Shown here: positions 25,378-35,193 of the stretch, one piece after another
Numbering within the stretch: position 1 is the stretch's first letter
Layout of the letters: each line of letters opens with the position of its first letter
Assembly (NCBI RefSeq): GCF_001909285.1
Contig: NZ_MRSV01000001.1
Coordinates: 1,599,680-1,663,679 of the forward strand
DNA length: 64,000 bases
Origin: Exiguobacterium profundum
GTDB taxonomy: Bacteria > Bacillota > Bacilli > Exiguobacteriales > Exiguobacteriaceae
Reading direction: 5' to 3'
Position numbers and translations under genes: made by a program
The notes under the pieces: generated by a model
Database searches by the model: none
What the model was told of the DNA's origin: nothing
Seen by the model: the letters and a program-made list of their open reading frames with translations, nothing else

Positions 25378-26619
25378 ATGAAACGAAGTCCAGAATTATT
25401 AGCGCCAGCAGGAAACTTAGAGAAATTAAAGATGGCCATCCATTATGGTGCCGATGCGGTCTATATCGGCGGACAGCAGTTCGGGTTACGTTCACGTGCC
25501 GGTAATTTCAGTTATGACGAGATGCGTGAAGGGGTAGCCTTCGCACATGCGTACGGCGCGAAAGTATACGTCGCTGCGAACATGGTGACGCATGAAGGCG
25601 ATATCGAGGGGGCAGGTGACTTCTTCCGAACACTTCGAGATATCGGAATCGATGCAGTCATCGTCTCGGATCCAGCGATGATTGAAACTTGTCTTACGGA
25701 AGCAGAAGGGTTGCCCGTCCATTTGTCGACCCAAGCTTCGGCGACAAACTACGAGACCCTTCGTTTCTGGAAGGAAGAAGGACTCGAACGAATCGTCTTG
25801 GCTCGTGAGGTATCGATGGATGAAATCATTAAAATGAAACAGGAAGTCGATGTCGAAATTGAGACGTTCGTCCATGGGGCGATGTGTATCTCGTATTCCG
25901 GTCGATGCACGTTATCAAATCACATGACATTACGAGATGCCAACCGTGGGGGATGTGCCCAATCATGCCGCTGGAAATATGGTTTCTTTGAAGAAGGTGA
26001 TCTTCTAACAGAAGAGATGGAAGCGCGTGACGAAGAGCCGTTCTCGATGAGTTCAGTTGATTTATCGATGGTCCACCACATTCCTGACTTGGTGGAGGCA
26101 GGAGTCGATAGTTTGAAGATAGAGGGACGAATGAAATCGATTCATTACGTCGCGACGGTGTGTAACGTCTATCGTCAAGTGATTGATGCGTACTGTGAAG
26201 ATCCAGAGCATTTCGTCTTCGACCCTGCATGGGAAGAAGAAATTTGGAAAGCGGCCCAACGTGAACTCGCGACCGGGTTCTATTACGGGATCCCGACTGA
26301 AAAAGAGCAATTGTTCGGGAAACCTCGTTCGATTCCGCAATTTGCGTTTGCGGCTCGTGTCATCTCATACGACCCTGTGACGGGTATGGCAACGCTCGAA
26401 CAGCGGAATCACTTTTCAATCGGTGAAGAAGTTGAATTTTTCGGACCCGGATTTGTTCGTTTTTCACAAGTCATTGATACGATGGAGGATGTGGACGGTC
26501 ACCTCCTCGAGTCTGCTAACCAAGCGATGATGACAATTCGTGTAAAAGTGGATCGGCCGGTCGCAACCGATTACATTATGCGTAAGCGAAAAGGTGTGCG
26601 TGCTCGTTCGCTCGTTTGA
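25378..26619 (+). CDS. trhP2: U32 peptidase-like tRNA hydroxylation protein TrhP2 (YrrO)
   Basis: 413 aa, larger U32 member. LAPAGNLEKLKMAIHYGADAVYIGG opens the TIM-like barrel, then LSTQASATN, ILAREVS-type VLAREVSMDEI, and the Cys-rich CISYSGRCTLSNH with GGCAQSCRWKY, expected to hold an iron-sulfur cluster. The C-terminal domain (about 330-413) is beta-rich. Pairs with TrhP1 for 5-hydroxyuridine formation in tRNA wobble positions, by family knowledge. Confidence 0.86.
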   Translation: MKRSPELLAPAGNLEKLKMAIHYGADAVYIGGQQFGLRSRAGNFSYDEMREGVAFAHAYGAKVYVAANMVTHEGDIEGAGDFFRTLRDIGIDAVIVSDPAMIETCLTEAEGLPVHLSTQASATNYETLRFWKEEGLERIVLAREVSMDEIIKMKQEVDVEIETFVHGAMCISYSGRCTLSNHMTLRDANRGGCAQSCRWKYGFFEEGDLLTEEMEARDEEPFSMSSVDLSMVHHIPDLVEAGVDSLKIEGRMKSIHYVATVCNVYRQVIDAYCEDPEHFVFDPAWEEEIWKAAQRELATGFYYGIPTEKEQLFGKPRSIPQFAFAARVISYDPVTGMATLEQRNHFSIGEEVEFFGPGFVRFSQVIDTMEDVDGHLLESANQAMMTIRVKVDRPVATDYIMRKRKGVRARSLV

Positions 26620-26697
26620 CACATCCACCGAGCCAACATAGTCGCCCGTTCCGTTCAATCCTGCTACCCTAAGAAGTAGAGACGGAGGGATGGAAGA

Positions 26698-28095
26698 ATG
26701 AACCAAAATACGGAGCAATTACGGACTGAGCCCATCGGCAGACTCCTCTTCAAGTTATCGCTTCCGGCGATGATTGGGATGCTCGTGACGGCGCTCTACA
26801 ATATCATTGATACGATTTTTGTCGCCCGAGGGATCGGTGCATCGGCAGTCGCTGCCATCGGGATTGCGTTTCCGATTCAGATGATTTTAATGGCCGTGTC
26901 GAGTGCCGTTGGTCTAGGTGGGGCGTCTATCAGTTCGAGGAAGCTTGGACGCGGTGACGATGCCGGTGCAGCCGTTACATTCTTGAACGTACTTGTCCTC
27001 GTCGGTCTGTTTGCGGCACTTGCGGTCAGTTCTGCTTTCTTTATGTTAGATGAAATTTTGAAAGTGTTCGGTGCGACGACCGAAATCATGGATCTCAGCC
27101 GACAGTACTTATCAGTTGTCTTGATCAGTTCACCATTCTTCATGTTCACACTCGCTTCGAGTGCGATGGTTCGTGCTGAAGGACAGGCACCTTATCAAAT
27201 GAAGGTCATGCTGACGACCGTTCTCGTCAACCTCGTGACGACCCCGCTCTTCATTTTCACGTTCGACTGGGGCATGTACGGGGCAGCGACTTCGACGGCA
27301 CTCGCCCAAGTCATCGGTTCCGTATTGATGCTGCGCTTCTTCTTCGCCCGAAAACCAAAAACGGAACTGCGCTTCAAGTGGAGTCAGTTCCGGATTCGAT
27401 TCGATGAGATAAAAGAAATCATGGCAATCGGTTCGTCTTCGTTCATCATGATGGTGTCCCAATCCATTTTATTCGTTGGTGTCAACGTGATGCTCGGTAC
27501 GTACGGTGGGACCGAAGAATTGGCCATTTTCGCCATTATCAACAAGTTCATGGCGCTCGTTGGTATGCCAATCATGGGAATCGTCCAAGGGATGCAACCA
27601 ATCGTTGGATATAACTACGGTGCAGAGCGATTCGACCGAATGCGTGAAACCATTTGGACGGCGATGCGGGCCGGGATTGCGATTGCTGTCATCATTTGGT
27701 TGATTCTGCAGCTATTCCCGCAAACACTCATGGGCTGGTTCTCGACGGATGAGGCGCTCATTGCTGGCGGTGTGACGGCGATTCACATTTTGTTCGCCGT
27801 TTCCTTCCTTCCGAGTGTTCAGATGCTCGTCAATGGAATCTATCAGTCCCTCGGGAAAGCACGCGTCGCTATGTTCTTGTCCCTTTCACGTCAGACGCTC
27901 TACACGATTCCGCTCGTCTTTATTCTCCCGTCGTTCCTCGGAGTGTTCGGCGTATGGTTGGCATTCCCAATCGCTGATGCGATGACATTTTTGACGGCTG
28001 TTGCTTTGGCATTCTGGGACCGTAAATTATTGTTCCGTCCTTCAGAAGAAGATAAAGAAGCACATGATGTAAATCCAAAAGCGACAAACTTATAA
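26698..28095 (+). CDS. MATE family efflux transporter
   Basis: 465 aa, 12 predicted helices. Typical MATE sequence: PIGRLLFKLSLPAMIGMLV, YNIIDTIFVARGIG, SMVRAEGQAPYQMK and GIVQGMQPIVGYNYGA, closest in style to MepA-like members that export cationic compounds using sodium or proton gradients. The ATG at 26698 follows GACGGAGGG. Its stop abuts the convergent EamA gene with no spacer. Confidence 0.9.
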   Translation: MNQNTEQLRTEPIGRLLFKLSLPAMIGMLVTALYNIIDTIFVARGIGASAVAAIGIAFPIQMILMAVSSAVGLGGASISSRKLGRGDDAGAAVTFLNVLVLVGLFAALAVSSAFFMLDEILKVFGATTEIMDLSRQYLSVVLISSPFFMFTLASSAMVRAEGQAPYQMKVMLTTVLVNLVTTPLFIFTFDWGMYGAATSTALAQVIGSVLMLRFFFARKPKTELRFKWSQFRIRFDEIKEIMAIGSSSFIMMVSQSILFVGVNVMLGTYGGTEELAIFAIINKFMALVGMPIMGIVQGMQPIVGYNYGAERFDRMRETIWTAMRAGIAIAVIIWLILQLFPQTLMGWFSTDEALIAGGVTAIHILFAVSFLPSVQMLVNGIYQSLGKARVAMFLSLSRQTLYTIPLVFILPSFLGVFGVWLAFPIADAMTFLTAVALAFWDRKLLFRPSEEDKEAHDVNPKATNL

Positions 28096-28959
28096 TCAAA
28101 CGTCCGCTCGTGTCGAGCGGGCGTCTTCTTTTAGGAACAAGTATATCCCACTGAGGAGGACGACGGCTCCGATCCATTGGAACGGTCCAAGTCGCTCTCC
28201 GAAGAAGGCGTATCCAAACAGCATTCCCCACAACGCCTCTCCAAGAATCGTGATACTGACAACGGTCGCACTGACACGGGCAAGCGCATAGTTGAACAGG
28301 TTGTGCCCGAGGATTGTCGGGAAGAAAGCGAGCGCGAGGAAGTACCACCAGTTGATGGATTCAAAGGCAGTGAATGTCGTGCCGCGAACGAGCAACATGA
28401 AGCAAAGCACGACCGTCGCAACGAGATATACGCTAAAAGAATATGTATTCGTGTTCATCGAAGCTCGTACATGCTGTCCAACGAGCCAATACCCTGCAAT
28501 CAATAGGGCGGCAATCAAGGCGAGTAGGTCTCCGAAGAGGGCTTCACGGCCGAGTTGAATGTCCCCCGCAGCAACGAGCATGCCCCCAAGGACAGCGACG
28601 AGCGCGAAGGCAAGTCCTTTTCGAGTCGGATTCTTTTTAAAGATGAGTGCATTCCCGATCAACACAAAAATTGGACTCGACGTGACAAATAGTGTGGAGC
28701 TGGCAACCGTCGTGTAATCGAGTGACAAAAACCAAAGCCAAAAGTGAAACGCCAGTAACGTTCCGCTAAGGAGTAGAGCGTAGCGAGTCATGAGGCGCGT
28801 GGTGATGAGTGATTTGAAATCGACAAACGGTAACAACATGAGACACGTGAACAGCATACGGTAAAATGCGGCAGTCTCGGCAGGTGCCGACGTCCATTTG
28901 ACGAAGAGGACACTCGTCGATAAGAAAAAGACAGCAGCGAACAAGATGAGATAAGACAT
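28096..28959 (-). CDS. EamA/DMT family transporter
   Basis: 287 aa, ten predicted helices in two EamA repeats (about 1-135 and 150-280); second-repeat marker LGHNLFNYALARVSATVVS followed by ILGEALWGMLFGYAFFGE. Drug/metabolite exporter superfamily; substrate unknown. The terminator hairpin at 28100-28132 lies inside the last codons. Confidence 0.88.
   Translation of the reverse strand: MSYLILFAAVFFLSTSVLFVKWTSAPAETAAFYRMLFTCLMLLPFVDFKSLITTRLMTRYALLLSGTLLAFHFWLWFLSLDYTTVASSTLFVTSSPIFVLIGNALIFKKNPTRKGLAFALVAVLGGMLVAAGDIQLGREALFGDLLALIAALLIAGYWLVGQHVRASMNTNTYSFSVYLVATVVLCFMLLVRGTTFTAFESINWWYFLALAFFPTILGHNLFNYALARVSATVVSITILGEALWGMLFGYAFFGERLGPFQWIGAVVLLSGIYLFLKEDARSTRADV
28100..28132. terminator. 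Terminator hairpin between the MATE and EamA genes
   Basis: ACGTCCGCTCG pairs with CGAGCGGGCGT around TGT, followed by a T-rich run for the plus strand. It overlaps the EamA 3' end. Confidence 0.8.
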
Positions 28960-29158
28960 GGCGACACTCCTTCACAGTTGTACTTCTCTGTTAATAATAT
29001 CGGAAAACAGCCACGAGGCAATACACGATTCAAAAATAGCAAACAAATGCTCCCCTCTCGATGTGTCCATCTTTGACTTGATATAGTAAAATACATAGGA
29101 GAAGCTAGCTAATCATGTACGTCTTGCCATTATGTAGGAGGCAAAGTAAGGAGTTCTT

Positions 29159-31279
29159 ATGAGACTAATCATTGCGGAAAAGCCATCACAAGCTCAAAAG
29201 TTGGCTGCTCCCTACCCATCAAAAAAGCGAAAAGACGAGATTGAAATCTCACCTTGTCCCCGTTTCCCGGAAGGGGCGATTGTTGTATGGGCGGTCGGTC
29301 ACCTTTGTGAACTTCAAGAACCGTCGCACTATCGACCGGAATGGAAGTCGTGGAAGTACGATTCACTTCCGATTGTCCCAGAACGATTTGATTATCGTAT
29401 TTCAAAAGGGAAATCGAAACCGTTCTATGCCATCAAAAAATGGCTCCATGATCGCTCGATTACTGATGTCATCATCGCATCGGATGCCGAAAGGGAAGGG
29501 GAAGCAATCGTTCGTCTGATCCTCCGACTCGCAGGTAACAAAAAACCGCTTGCTCGACTATGGATCTCGAGTTTGACGGAGCAAGCAGTCGATCGTGGAT
29601 TCTCGCAACTGTTGCCAGGTGAACAGACGATTCCATACTACCATGAGGCGATGAGCCGCGCCTGTGCGGACTGGCTCGTTGGGATGAATGCGTCTCGTGC
29701 CTATACGACGTTGTTGAAGACGATTGGGATTGAAGACGTATTCTCGCTCGGTCGTGTGCAAACCCCGACTCTTGCCTTAATCGTCAATCGCGAACGAGAA
29801 ATCAAACAATTCGTGCCAGAACCATACTTCGAAGTCGAGGCGACACTTGCAAAAGGTCGAGGCACGTTCAAAGCGAAGTACACGTTTGGAAAGACAACAA
29901 AGCTCAAAACGCGTGAGGAAGCTGATGCGGTCGTCAAACGCGCATCTGGAACTGCGATTGTGAAGACAATCGACAAAGAAGAAAAAATTGAGCAACCGCC
30001 ATTTTGGTTCAGTCTATCCGGATTACAAGCGGAGGCAGGGAAACGCTTCGGATTCGGAGCGAAAAAGACACTTGATATCGCTCAAAAATTATATACGAAA
30101 GGGTGGATTAGTTACCCTCGGACCGATTCGGGATTTGTCACACCAGATGAGGCAACGCTATTTCCACAGACAAAGGCAAGACTGCTAAAGTCCGAAGCCT
30201 ATGCCGGACTTCGTGACCTTTTGACTGAGGACCCGTCAAAAAATCGACGCTATGTCAATGCCAAGAAAGTCAGTGACCACTACGCAATCATCCCGACGGA
30301 GGCATGTGGTGACATCACTCGACTCGGTGGGGATGATGCGAAACTGTATGATTTGATCAATCGACGCTTCCTTGCGGCCTTTGCACCCGCAGCGATGCTC
30401 GAGAAGACAACGGTTGATTTGATTGATGGAAGCGACTTGTATCGAGCAAAAGGAACCGTCGTTGTGAGTCCTGGCTATCGACAAGTCGTTGAGATGAAAT
30501 CAAAAGATGTCGAGCTTCCTGCGATGATGGTCGGTGAAGAATTAAAAGAGAAGAAAGTTGAAGTGTTGTCGAAACAGACAGAGCCACCGAAGCGATATAC
30601 GGAGGGCGCGCTCATTATGGCGATGAAAGTCGCCGGGAAACAACTCGATGACGAAGAGCTGATTCATATCATGAAAGAAGTAGAGGGTCTTGGGACTGAG
30701 GCTACACGTGCCAACATCATCGATGGATTGAAGAAGCGAGGCTATGTCCAACTTCAAAAAAAAGAGCTTGTTCCAACAGACAAGGGTCGCCTGTTGATTG
30801 ATGTCCTCGGAGATAGTATTTTGGCATCACCCGCAATGACGGCGAAATGGGAGAAGCGACTCCATGAGATCGGTCAAGCATCGGCATCCGCTGCCGAATT
30901 CATTGAACAAGCGAAGAAGATGTCCGTTCATTTGGTCGAAGAAGCGAAATCGCGAGTAGAGGCGGCTAATCCAAAGGGCTATACGATTGAGGCGAAACGT
31001 TATGGCAAGAAAGGAAAGACTCGACCGAAGGCATCATTTGGTGTCTGTCCGAATTGTGGGAAAGGGCTTGTCGAACATCCAAAGTTCATCGGGTGCAGCG
31101 GTTATCGGGAAGGATGTCGCTTCACCGTCTCCAAACAAGTGCTTGGCGTCGGACTCGTCAAAGATGAGTTGAAGCAAATGATCAATGGCGGGCAGTCGAA
31201 CGTCAATACGTTCAAAAAGGGAGACAAGACATTCAATGCCTCATTGTATTTAGAAAAAGGTATACTTAGATTTGAATAA
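29159..31279 (+). CDS. topB: DNA topoisomerase III
   Basis: Type IA topoisomerase that decatenates and relaxes negatively supercoiled DNA by single-strand passage. 706 aa, near the B. subtilis length of 727. TOPRIM domain with the metal triad in ASDAEREGEAI; active-site Tyr in GWISYPRTDSGFV; C-terminal zinc-ribbon-like segment with CPNCGKGLVEHP and GCSGYREGCRF. GTAAGGAG precedes the ATG. The stop runs straight into an A12 tract. Confidence 0.95.
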   Translation: MRLIIAEKPSQAQKLAAPYPSKKRKDEIEISPCPRFPEGAIVVWAVGHLCELQEPSHYRPEWKSWKYDSLPIVPERFDYRISKGKSKPFYAIKKWLHDRSITDVIIASDAEREGEAIVRLILRLAGNKKPLARLWISSLTEQAVDRGFSQLLPGEQTIPYYHEAMSRACADWLVGMNASRAYTTLLKTIGIEDVFSLGRVQTPTLALIVNREREIKQFVPEPYFEVEATLAKGRGTFKAKYTFGKTTKLKTREEADAVVKRASGTAIVKTIDKEEKIEQPPFWFSLSGLQAEAGKRFGFGAKKTLDIAQKLYTKGWISYPRTDSGFVTPDEATLFPQTKARLLKSEAYAGLRDLLTEDPSKNRRYVNAKKVSDHYAIIPTEACGDITRLGGDDAKLYDLINRRFLAAFAPAAMLEKTTVDLIDGSDLYRAKGTVVVSPGYRQVVEMKSKDVELPAMMVGEELKEKKVEVLSKQTEPPKRYTEGALIMAMKVAGKQLDDEELIHIMKEVEGLGTEATRANIIDGLKKRGYVQLQKKELVPTDKGRLLIDVLGDSILASPAMTAKWEKRLHEIGQASASAAEFIEQAKKMSVHLVEEAKSRVEAANPKGYTIEAKRYGKKGKTRPKASFGVCPNCGKGLVEHPKFIGCSGYREGCRFTVSKQVLGVGLVKDELKQMINGGQSNVNTFKKGDKTFNASLYLEKGILRFE

Positions 31280-31313
31280 AAAAAAAAAAGGGTCGCGCAT
31301 TAGAGCGGCCCTT
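31278..31313 (-). terminator. Hairpin plus A12 tract between topB and a small membrane gene
   Basis: AGGGTCGC pairs with GCGGCCCT (one G-T) over an 8-base loop. The A12 run at 31278-31289 gives a long T tail on the minus strand, so it mainly stops the leftward gene. Confidence 0.8.
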
Positions 31314-31491
31314 CTGTCTGGTCAGTCTTTTCTCTCTTCTTGTCATCTTCAATGCGACGATTGATTTCGTCATAGTCGAGCACGATGTCGTCTTTATTGT
31401 CTTTATAGGCGTATCCTTTTTGGATGACGACGATGGATGCGATGAGGACGAGTAAAATAATTAAACCGCTTACGGCGAATATCCAGGCCAT
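31300..31491 (-). CDS. Small single-pass membrane protein, YtzI-like
   Basis: 63 aa: one N-terminal membrane helix (about 3-24), then a charged cytoplasmic tail (YKDNKDDIVLDYDEINRRIEDDKK). The Lys/Tyr-Ala-Tyr pattern after the helix recalls the YtzI group, but this is a weak resemblance. GTGAGGGG precedes the ATG. Function unknown. Confidence 0.6.
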   Translation of the reverse strand: MAWIFAVSGLIILLVLIASIVVIQKGYAYKDNKDDIVLDYDEINRRIEDDKKREKTDQTEGPL

Positions 31492-31635
31492 ATGAACCCC
31501 TCACTTTCTCTCTTCAGTATGCCAAACAGTGGACAGGTTCTTCAACTAGAATGAATAGACGGTTATGTCGTGTGCGAGTGAAAAGATATGGTACAATACG
31601 ATATAGATTACTACGTAGAGAAGGAAGGGATAGTC

Positions 31636-32748
31636 ATGGCGATTTTGATTGTGGATGATGAACCGGTCAATACGCTCGTACTTGAGCAACTGCTTCACCA
31701 GCACGACTATGAGACGGTATCGGTCTCGAGTGGGGAAGAAGCGCTCGATTTACTGATGGCCCCACAAGCCGCATCGCTGTATGATCTCGTCCTGTTGGAT
31801 GTCGAAATGCCTGGAATTTCAGGAATCGAGACGTGCAAACGGATTCGGCAGATGGCTGACTTTGAAGAGTTGCCGGTCATCATGGTTTCCGGACGAACGG
31901 AAGAGAAGCAGATTGCCGAGGGACTCGATGCGGAGGCGTCAGATTACACGACCAAACCAATCAAAATAACAGAATTACTCGCACGAATCCGTTCTGCCCT
32001 CCGTTATAAGGCGGCTGTTGATGAACGGAAAATTTATGAGGCCCGTCTTCAGTATGATTTGGACCTTGCCCAAAAGATTCAACAGAGTGCGCTTACGCCA
32101 CCAATCAGTAATGAAGAGATTGATGTTCGTGCGCTCTATCTGCCTTCTAAAAAACTAGCCGGAGACATGTACGCGTGGTTTCAGGTCGCACCGGACCGAT
32201 ACGGGGTCATCATCTTTGATGTCATGGGACATGGGGTCTCATCGGCGCTCATCACGATGGGAATCCGTTCAATCCTACCGGGGCTTGTCGGGAACGTGCA
32301 ATATCCGGTAGACGTCATGACGGAGTTGAACCGTCAGATGACGTTCCTCTTCTCGGGTGACGATATGCACAGCTACTTCACGGCGGTCTATTGCTACATC
32401 GACACGACAAAACGTCGAATCGAATATGTGAATGCGGGTCATCCGCCTGTCATCGTGACGTCAGAAGAAGGAAACTGTCGTCTTGAGACGACAGGGGTAC
32501 CAGTCGGTATGTTCGAGGAACCGAATTATGAATCCAAAGAGATTGACATCACACCGAATATGACGCTTCATATGTATACGGATGGACTCATGGAGTGTTA
32601 CAGCAAAGATATCGATGATGGGATTCGATGGCTAGAAAAGGACGTTTCCACATATGGTCTTGACTATAGTCGTCACGTCGCTGAACAGCTTGTGCCAAAG
32701 ATTGAAATTGAAGACGACCTATGTCTCGTCACGGTCAAAATCACATGA
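31636..32748 (+). CDS. Response regulator with PP2C (SpoIIE-type) phosphatase output
   Basis: 370 aa from ATG 31636 (AAGGAAGGG upstream; frame open from 31588). Receiver domain 1-125 with IVDDEP, phosphoacceptor Asp 55 in LLDVEMPG and Lys in TTKPIK. After a short helical linker (LDLAQKIQQSALTP) comes a SpoIIE-type PP2C domain: AGDMYAW, IFDVMGHGVSSAL, YVNAGHPP, MYTDGLMEC and a final EDDLCLV. Such proteins usually dephosphorylate an anti-sigma-factor antagonist, as RsbU and RsbP do. No partner-switching genes lie beside it. Confidence 0.87.
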   Translation: MAILIVDDEPVNTLVLEQLLHQHDYETVSVSSGEEALDLLMAPQAASLYDLVLLDVEMPGISGIETCKRIRQMADFEELPVIMVSGRTEEKQIAEGLDAEASDYTTKPIKITELLARIRSALRYKAAVDERKIYEARLQYDLDLAQKIQQSALTPPISNEEIDVRALYLPSKKLAGDMYAWFQVAPDRYGVIIFDVMGHGVSSALITMGIRSILPGLVGNVQYPVDVMTELNRQMTFLFSGDDMHSYFTAVYCYIDTTKRRIEYVNAGHPPVIVTSEEGNCRLETTGVPVGMFEEPNYESKEIDITPNMTLHMYTDGLMECYSKDIDDGIRWLEKDVSTYGLDYSRHVAEQLVPKIEIEDDLCLVTVKIT

Positions 32749-32785
32749 AAAGAGCCTGACGCAATGTGCGTCAGGCTCTTTTTTG
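32748..32785. terminator. Bidirectional terminator
   Basis: AAAGAGCCTGACGCA pairs perfectly with TGCGTCAGGCTCTTT over a 3-base loop, then more T. Confidence 0.93.
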
Positions 32786-33721
32786 CTAGAAATATCGCTT
32801 TCGCCAAAGGATATAGAAGGCGAGACCGGAAAATCCAATCATCATCGTGATGGCCATGATGAATCCGAACGGTTGTCCTTCCCATGGAACTTGAACGTTC
32901 ATCCCAAAAATTCCAGATATCATTGTCGGGATGCTGAGGACAATCGTGATGGATGCCAAGAATTTCATGACGAAGTTAACATTGTTCGAAATGATGGATC
33001 CGAATGCTTCCATCTTGATGCTGATGATGTCGTTATAAATCGATGCCATTTCCATCGCTTGTCGGTGTTCGACAAAAACGTCTTCGAGTAGTTCTTCGTC
33101 CTCTTCATGCTTCTCCAAACTCGGTGTCTTGACGATTCGGTCCAAGACGCTATCATTCGCTTTTAACGAAGTCATGAAGTAGACGAGAGATTTTTGAAGG
33201 TTCATCAACTGGAAAATCTCTTGGTTTCGCATGGAACGCTGCAACTCTTGCTCGAGTTCGTCCATTCTTCGGTCGATTTGACGCAAGAAGCGCAAATACG
33301 TCATGCTCACACGATGTAAAATCTGAAAGACGAAGCGACTACGATAGTTTGTTCGGAACAGTCTTGCCTTCCCGTTAGCGAACAAATTCAACACGTCGAG
33401 ATCTCGCGAGCAGACGGTAATGAAATGTCGTCCGGTCACGATGATACCGAGCGGGATCGTATTATACGTGCGACCTGTATCATCTTCCTCCACATACGGA
33501 ACGTCGATGATCATGAGAAGTCCTTCATCATCTTTTTCAAAACGTGTTTTCTCTTCGATATCAAGTGGGTCATATACAAAGTCTTCTGGAATGCCGGACG
33601 CCTCGATGACTTGATCGGCCTCATCTTTTGTCGGGTTCACGAGTTGGATCCAGCTTCCTTTATCAAAGTCTTCGATTTCATCCACATGGCCTGATGCGTC
33701 AGTACGGTAAATCGTCAGCAT
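32786..33721 (-). CDS. corA: CorA family magnesium transporter
   Basis: 311 aa. Large cytoplasmic N-terminal domain rich in acidic residues, long coiled stalk helix (LEQELQRSMRNQEIFQLMNL), then two C-terminal helices with the signature GMN in SGIFGMNVQVP and a basic tail RKRYF. Homopentameric divalent cation channel in the cytoplasmic membrane; Mg is the likely substrate, though Co or Ni is possible. GGTAGGAGGAAG precedes the ATG. Confidence 0.9.
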   Translation of the reverse strand: MLTIYRTDASGHVDEIEDFDKGSWIQLVNPTKDEADQVIEASGIPEDFVYDPLDIEEKTRFEKDDEGLLMIIDVPYVEEDDTGRTYNTIPLGIIVTGRHFITVCSRDLDVLNLFANGKARLFRTNYRSRFVFQILHRVSMTYLRFLRQIDRRMDELEQELQRSMRNQEIFQLMNLQKSLVYFMTSLKANDSVLDRIVKTPSLEKHEEDEELLEDVFVEHRQAMEMASIYNDIISIKMEAFGSIISNNVNFVMKFLASITIVLSIPTMISGIFGMNVQVPWEGQPFGFIMAITMMIGFSGLAFYILWRKRYF

Positions 33722-33868
33722 GCATCTTCCTCCTACCTTAACTCAATCTTATTATAGGTAGCCAAAATGAAGAGTGCAATCCAAAGCAGGAGTTTTTTTG
33801 TTTTCTTTCGAAAACGTGTTACAGTGAGAGGGAACGATTGGAATATCGTTTATTGAGGAGGGGTTATA

Positions 33869-34240
33869 TTGACTAGAATGCCCGAAGACGCTCTGTTCAA
33901 TGAAGAAAAACTAGCAGAGCTTCACCAAATCGCAAACGGAAACATTGAGTTCTTAAATAAAATTGCAACCACATATATCCAGCAGTTCGAGGCGAAGTAT
34001 CCTGAACTTCAATCGGCAGTCGAGTCGAAAGATTATTCTCGCGTCGAGCAACTCGCCCATTTATTGAAAGGGGCCTCCTATTCAGTTGGTCTAGAACAGA
34101 CGGCGCTTCTTTTCCACGACCTTGAAGTGGCTGGAGAAAATGCACATCTAGATGGAGCGACCGAAACATTGGCAACCATCGAATCGCATAGTAAGCGATT
34201 TTTAACCGAATGGAATACGCATTTTGAACAATTCACATAA
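33869..34240 (+). CDS. Stand-alone histidine phosphotransfer (Hpt) protein
   Basis: 123 aa, a single four-helix Hpt domain. The phosphoacceptor is His 64 in QLAHLLKGASYSVG, matching HxLKGxxxxxG. The TTG start at 33869 is 5 bp after GGAGGGG, better placed than ATG 33878. It has its own terminator and lies between a receiver-PP2C gene 1.1 kb to the left and cheV to the right, both of which contain receiver domains it might serve. Confidence 0.82.
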   Translation: MTRMPEDALFNEEKLAELHQIANGNIEFLNKIATTYIQQFEAKYPELQSAVESKDYSRVEQLAHLLKGASYSVGLEQTALLFHDLEVAGENAHLDGATETLATIESHSKRFLTEWNTHFEQFT

Positions 34241-34275
34241 AAAAGTTTGCGACGGAGAAGTCGCAAACTTTTTTA
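34239..34275. terminator. Bidirectional terminator between the Hpt gene and cheV
   Basis: AAAAAGTTTGCGAC pairs with GTCGCAAACTTTTT over a 6-base loop. Confidence 0.93.
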
Positions 34276-35157
34276 TTATCCTACAAATTCATCGAGCGTC
34301 GCAATCAACATTCCGATTTCTGGTTTCGTGATTTGAGCGTTCGCACCGACGGCTTCCCCTTTATGTTTCAAGTCATCTGAAATGAGTGACGAGAAGATGA
34401 TGATTGGAAGTGTTGCGTATTGGTCCATCTCACGAAGACGCTTCGTCAAATGAAGTCCATCCATCTGTGGCATCTCAATGTCGGTGATGAGGAGGTCACA
34501 CTCGGCACCTTCTTGTTCAAACGCATCGAGTGCCTCTTTCCCGTTATTGAAGACAGTCGTATTGAAGTACCCCGCGTCATCCAACGTGTCGAGAATCAAT
34601 GTGCGGAGCATTTCTGAATCTTCAGCTAGCCAAATGTTTTTGTTCGAGCGCTCACGAGCGCCGAGTCGCTTCACAGATTCGCGAGCCATGATGTCCTTAC
34701 GTGACAACTCGAGCGCGATTCGCTCATAATCGAGCAAGATGATCATCTGGTCACCTGTTTTGACGACACCGTTTGTAATGCCTTGAACACCACGTGCGAG
34801 ATCGGACGGGGTATCAATTTGTTCCCAAGAGATGCGTTTGATCTCGGTTACCTGGTCGACACGAAGAACCGACTTCTCACCGTTGAACTCACAGACAATC
34901 AAACGATCATCACTTCCGACTTCACGCGGATGGCTGATGACCATCGGAAGGTCGATGACGGTCATGACTTCACCGCGCAGCTCGATTAATCCCATGATGG
35001 CTTCAGGCGTACCTGGGAGTGGCGTCAATGGAAGCATCGTGATAATTTCACGTACTTTCATGACATTGATGCCGAACAAGAACGGTCCAGCTTGGAAAAT
35101 GACGATTTCAAGTTCGTTCGTTCCTGCTTCAAGTAAAATATTATGATCAGTGCTCAA
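34276..35157 (-). CDS. cheV: Chemotaxis coupling protein CheV (CheW-receiver)
   Basis: 293 aa. CheW-like domain (about 15-160; FGINVMKVREII, GLIELRGEVMTVIDL, GVQGITNGVV) joined to a receiver domain (about 170-293; AEDSEM, phosphoacceptor Asp in LLITDIEMPQMDG, Lys in QITKPE). It couples chemoreceptors to CheA and tunes adaptation when phosphorylated, so the organism is probably motile. A SigD-like promoter may lie upstream. Confidence 0.92.
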   Translation of the reverse strand: MSTDHNILLEAGTNELEIVIFQAGPFLFGINVMKVREIITMLPLTPLPGTPEAIMGLIELRGEVMTVIDLPMVISHPREVGSDDRLIVCEFNGEKSVLRVDQVTEIKRISWEQIDTPSDLARGVQGITNGVVKTGDQMIILLDYERIALELSRKDIMARESVKRLGARERSNKNIWLAEDSEMLRTLILDTLDDAGYFNTTVFNNGKEALDAFEQEGAECDLLITDIEMPQMDGLHLTKRLREMDQYATLPIIIFSSLISDDLKHKGEAVGANAQITKPEIGMLIATLDEFVG

Positions 35158-35193
35158 TGGTAGTCCCTCCTATTTCACGTACTCTCATCTTTA

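Noticed and set aside
28177-28640. Plus-strand frames antisense to the EamA transporter gene
   Set aside because: Highly basic, no family resemblance, no ribosome site; the minus-strand transporter is clearly the real gene.
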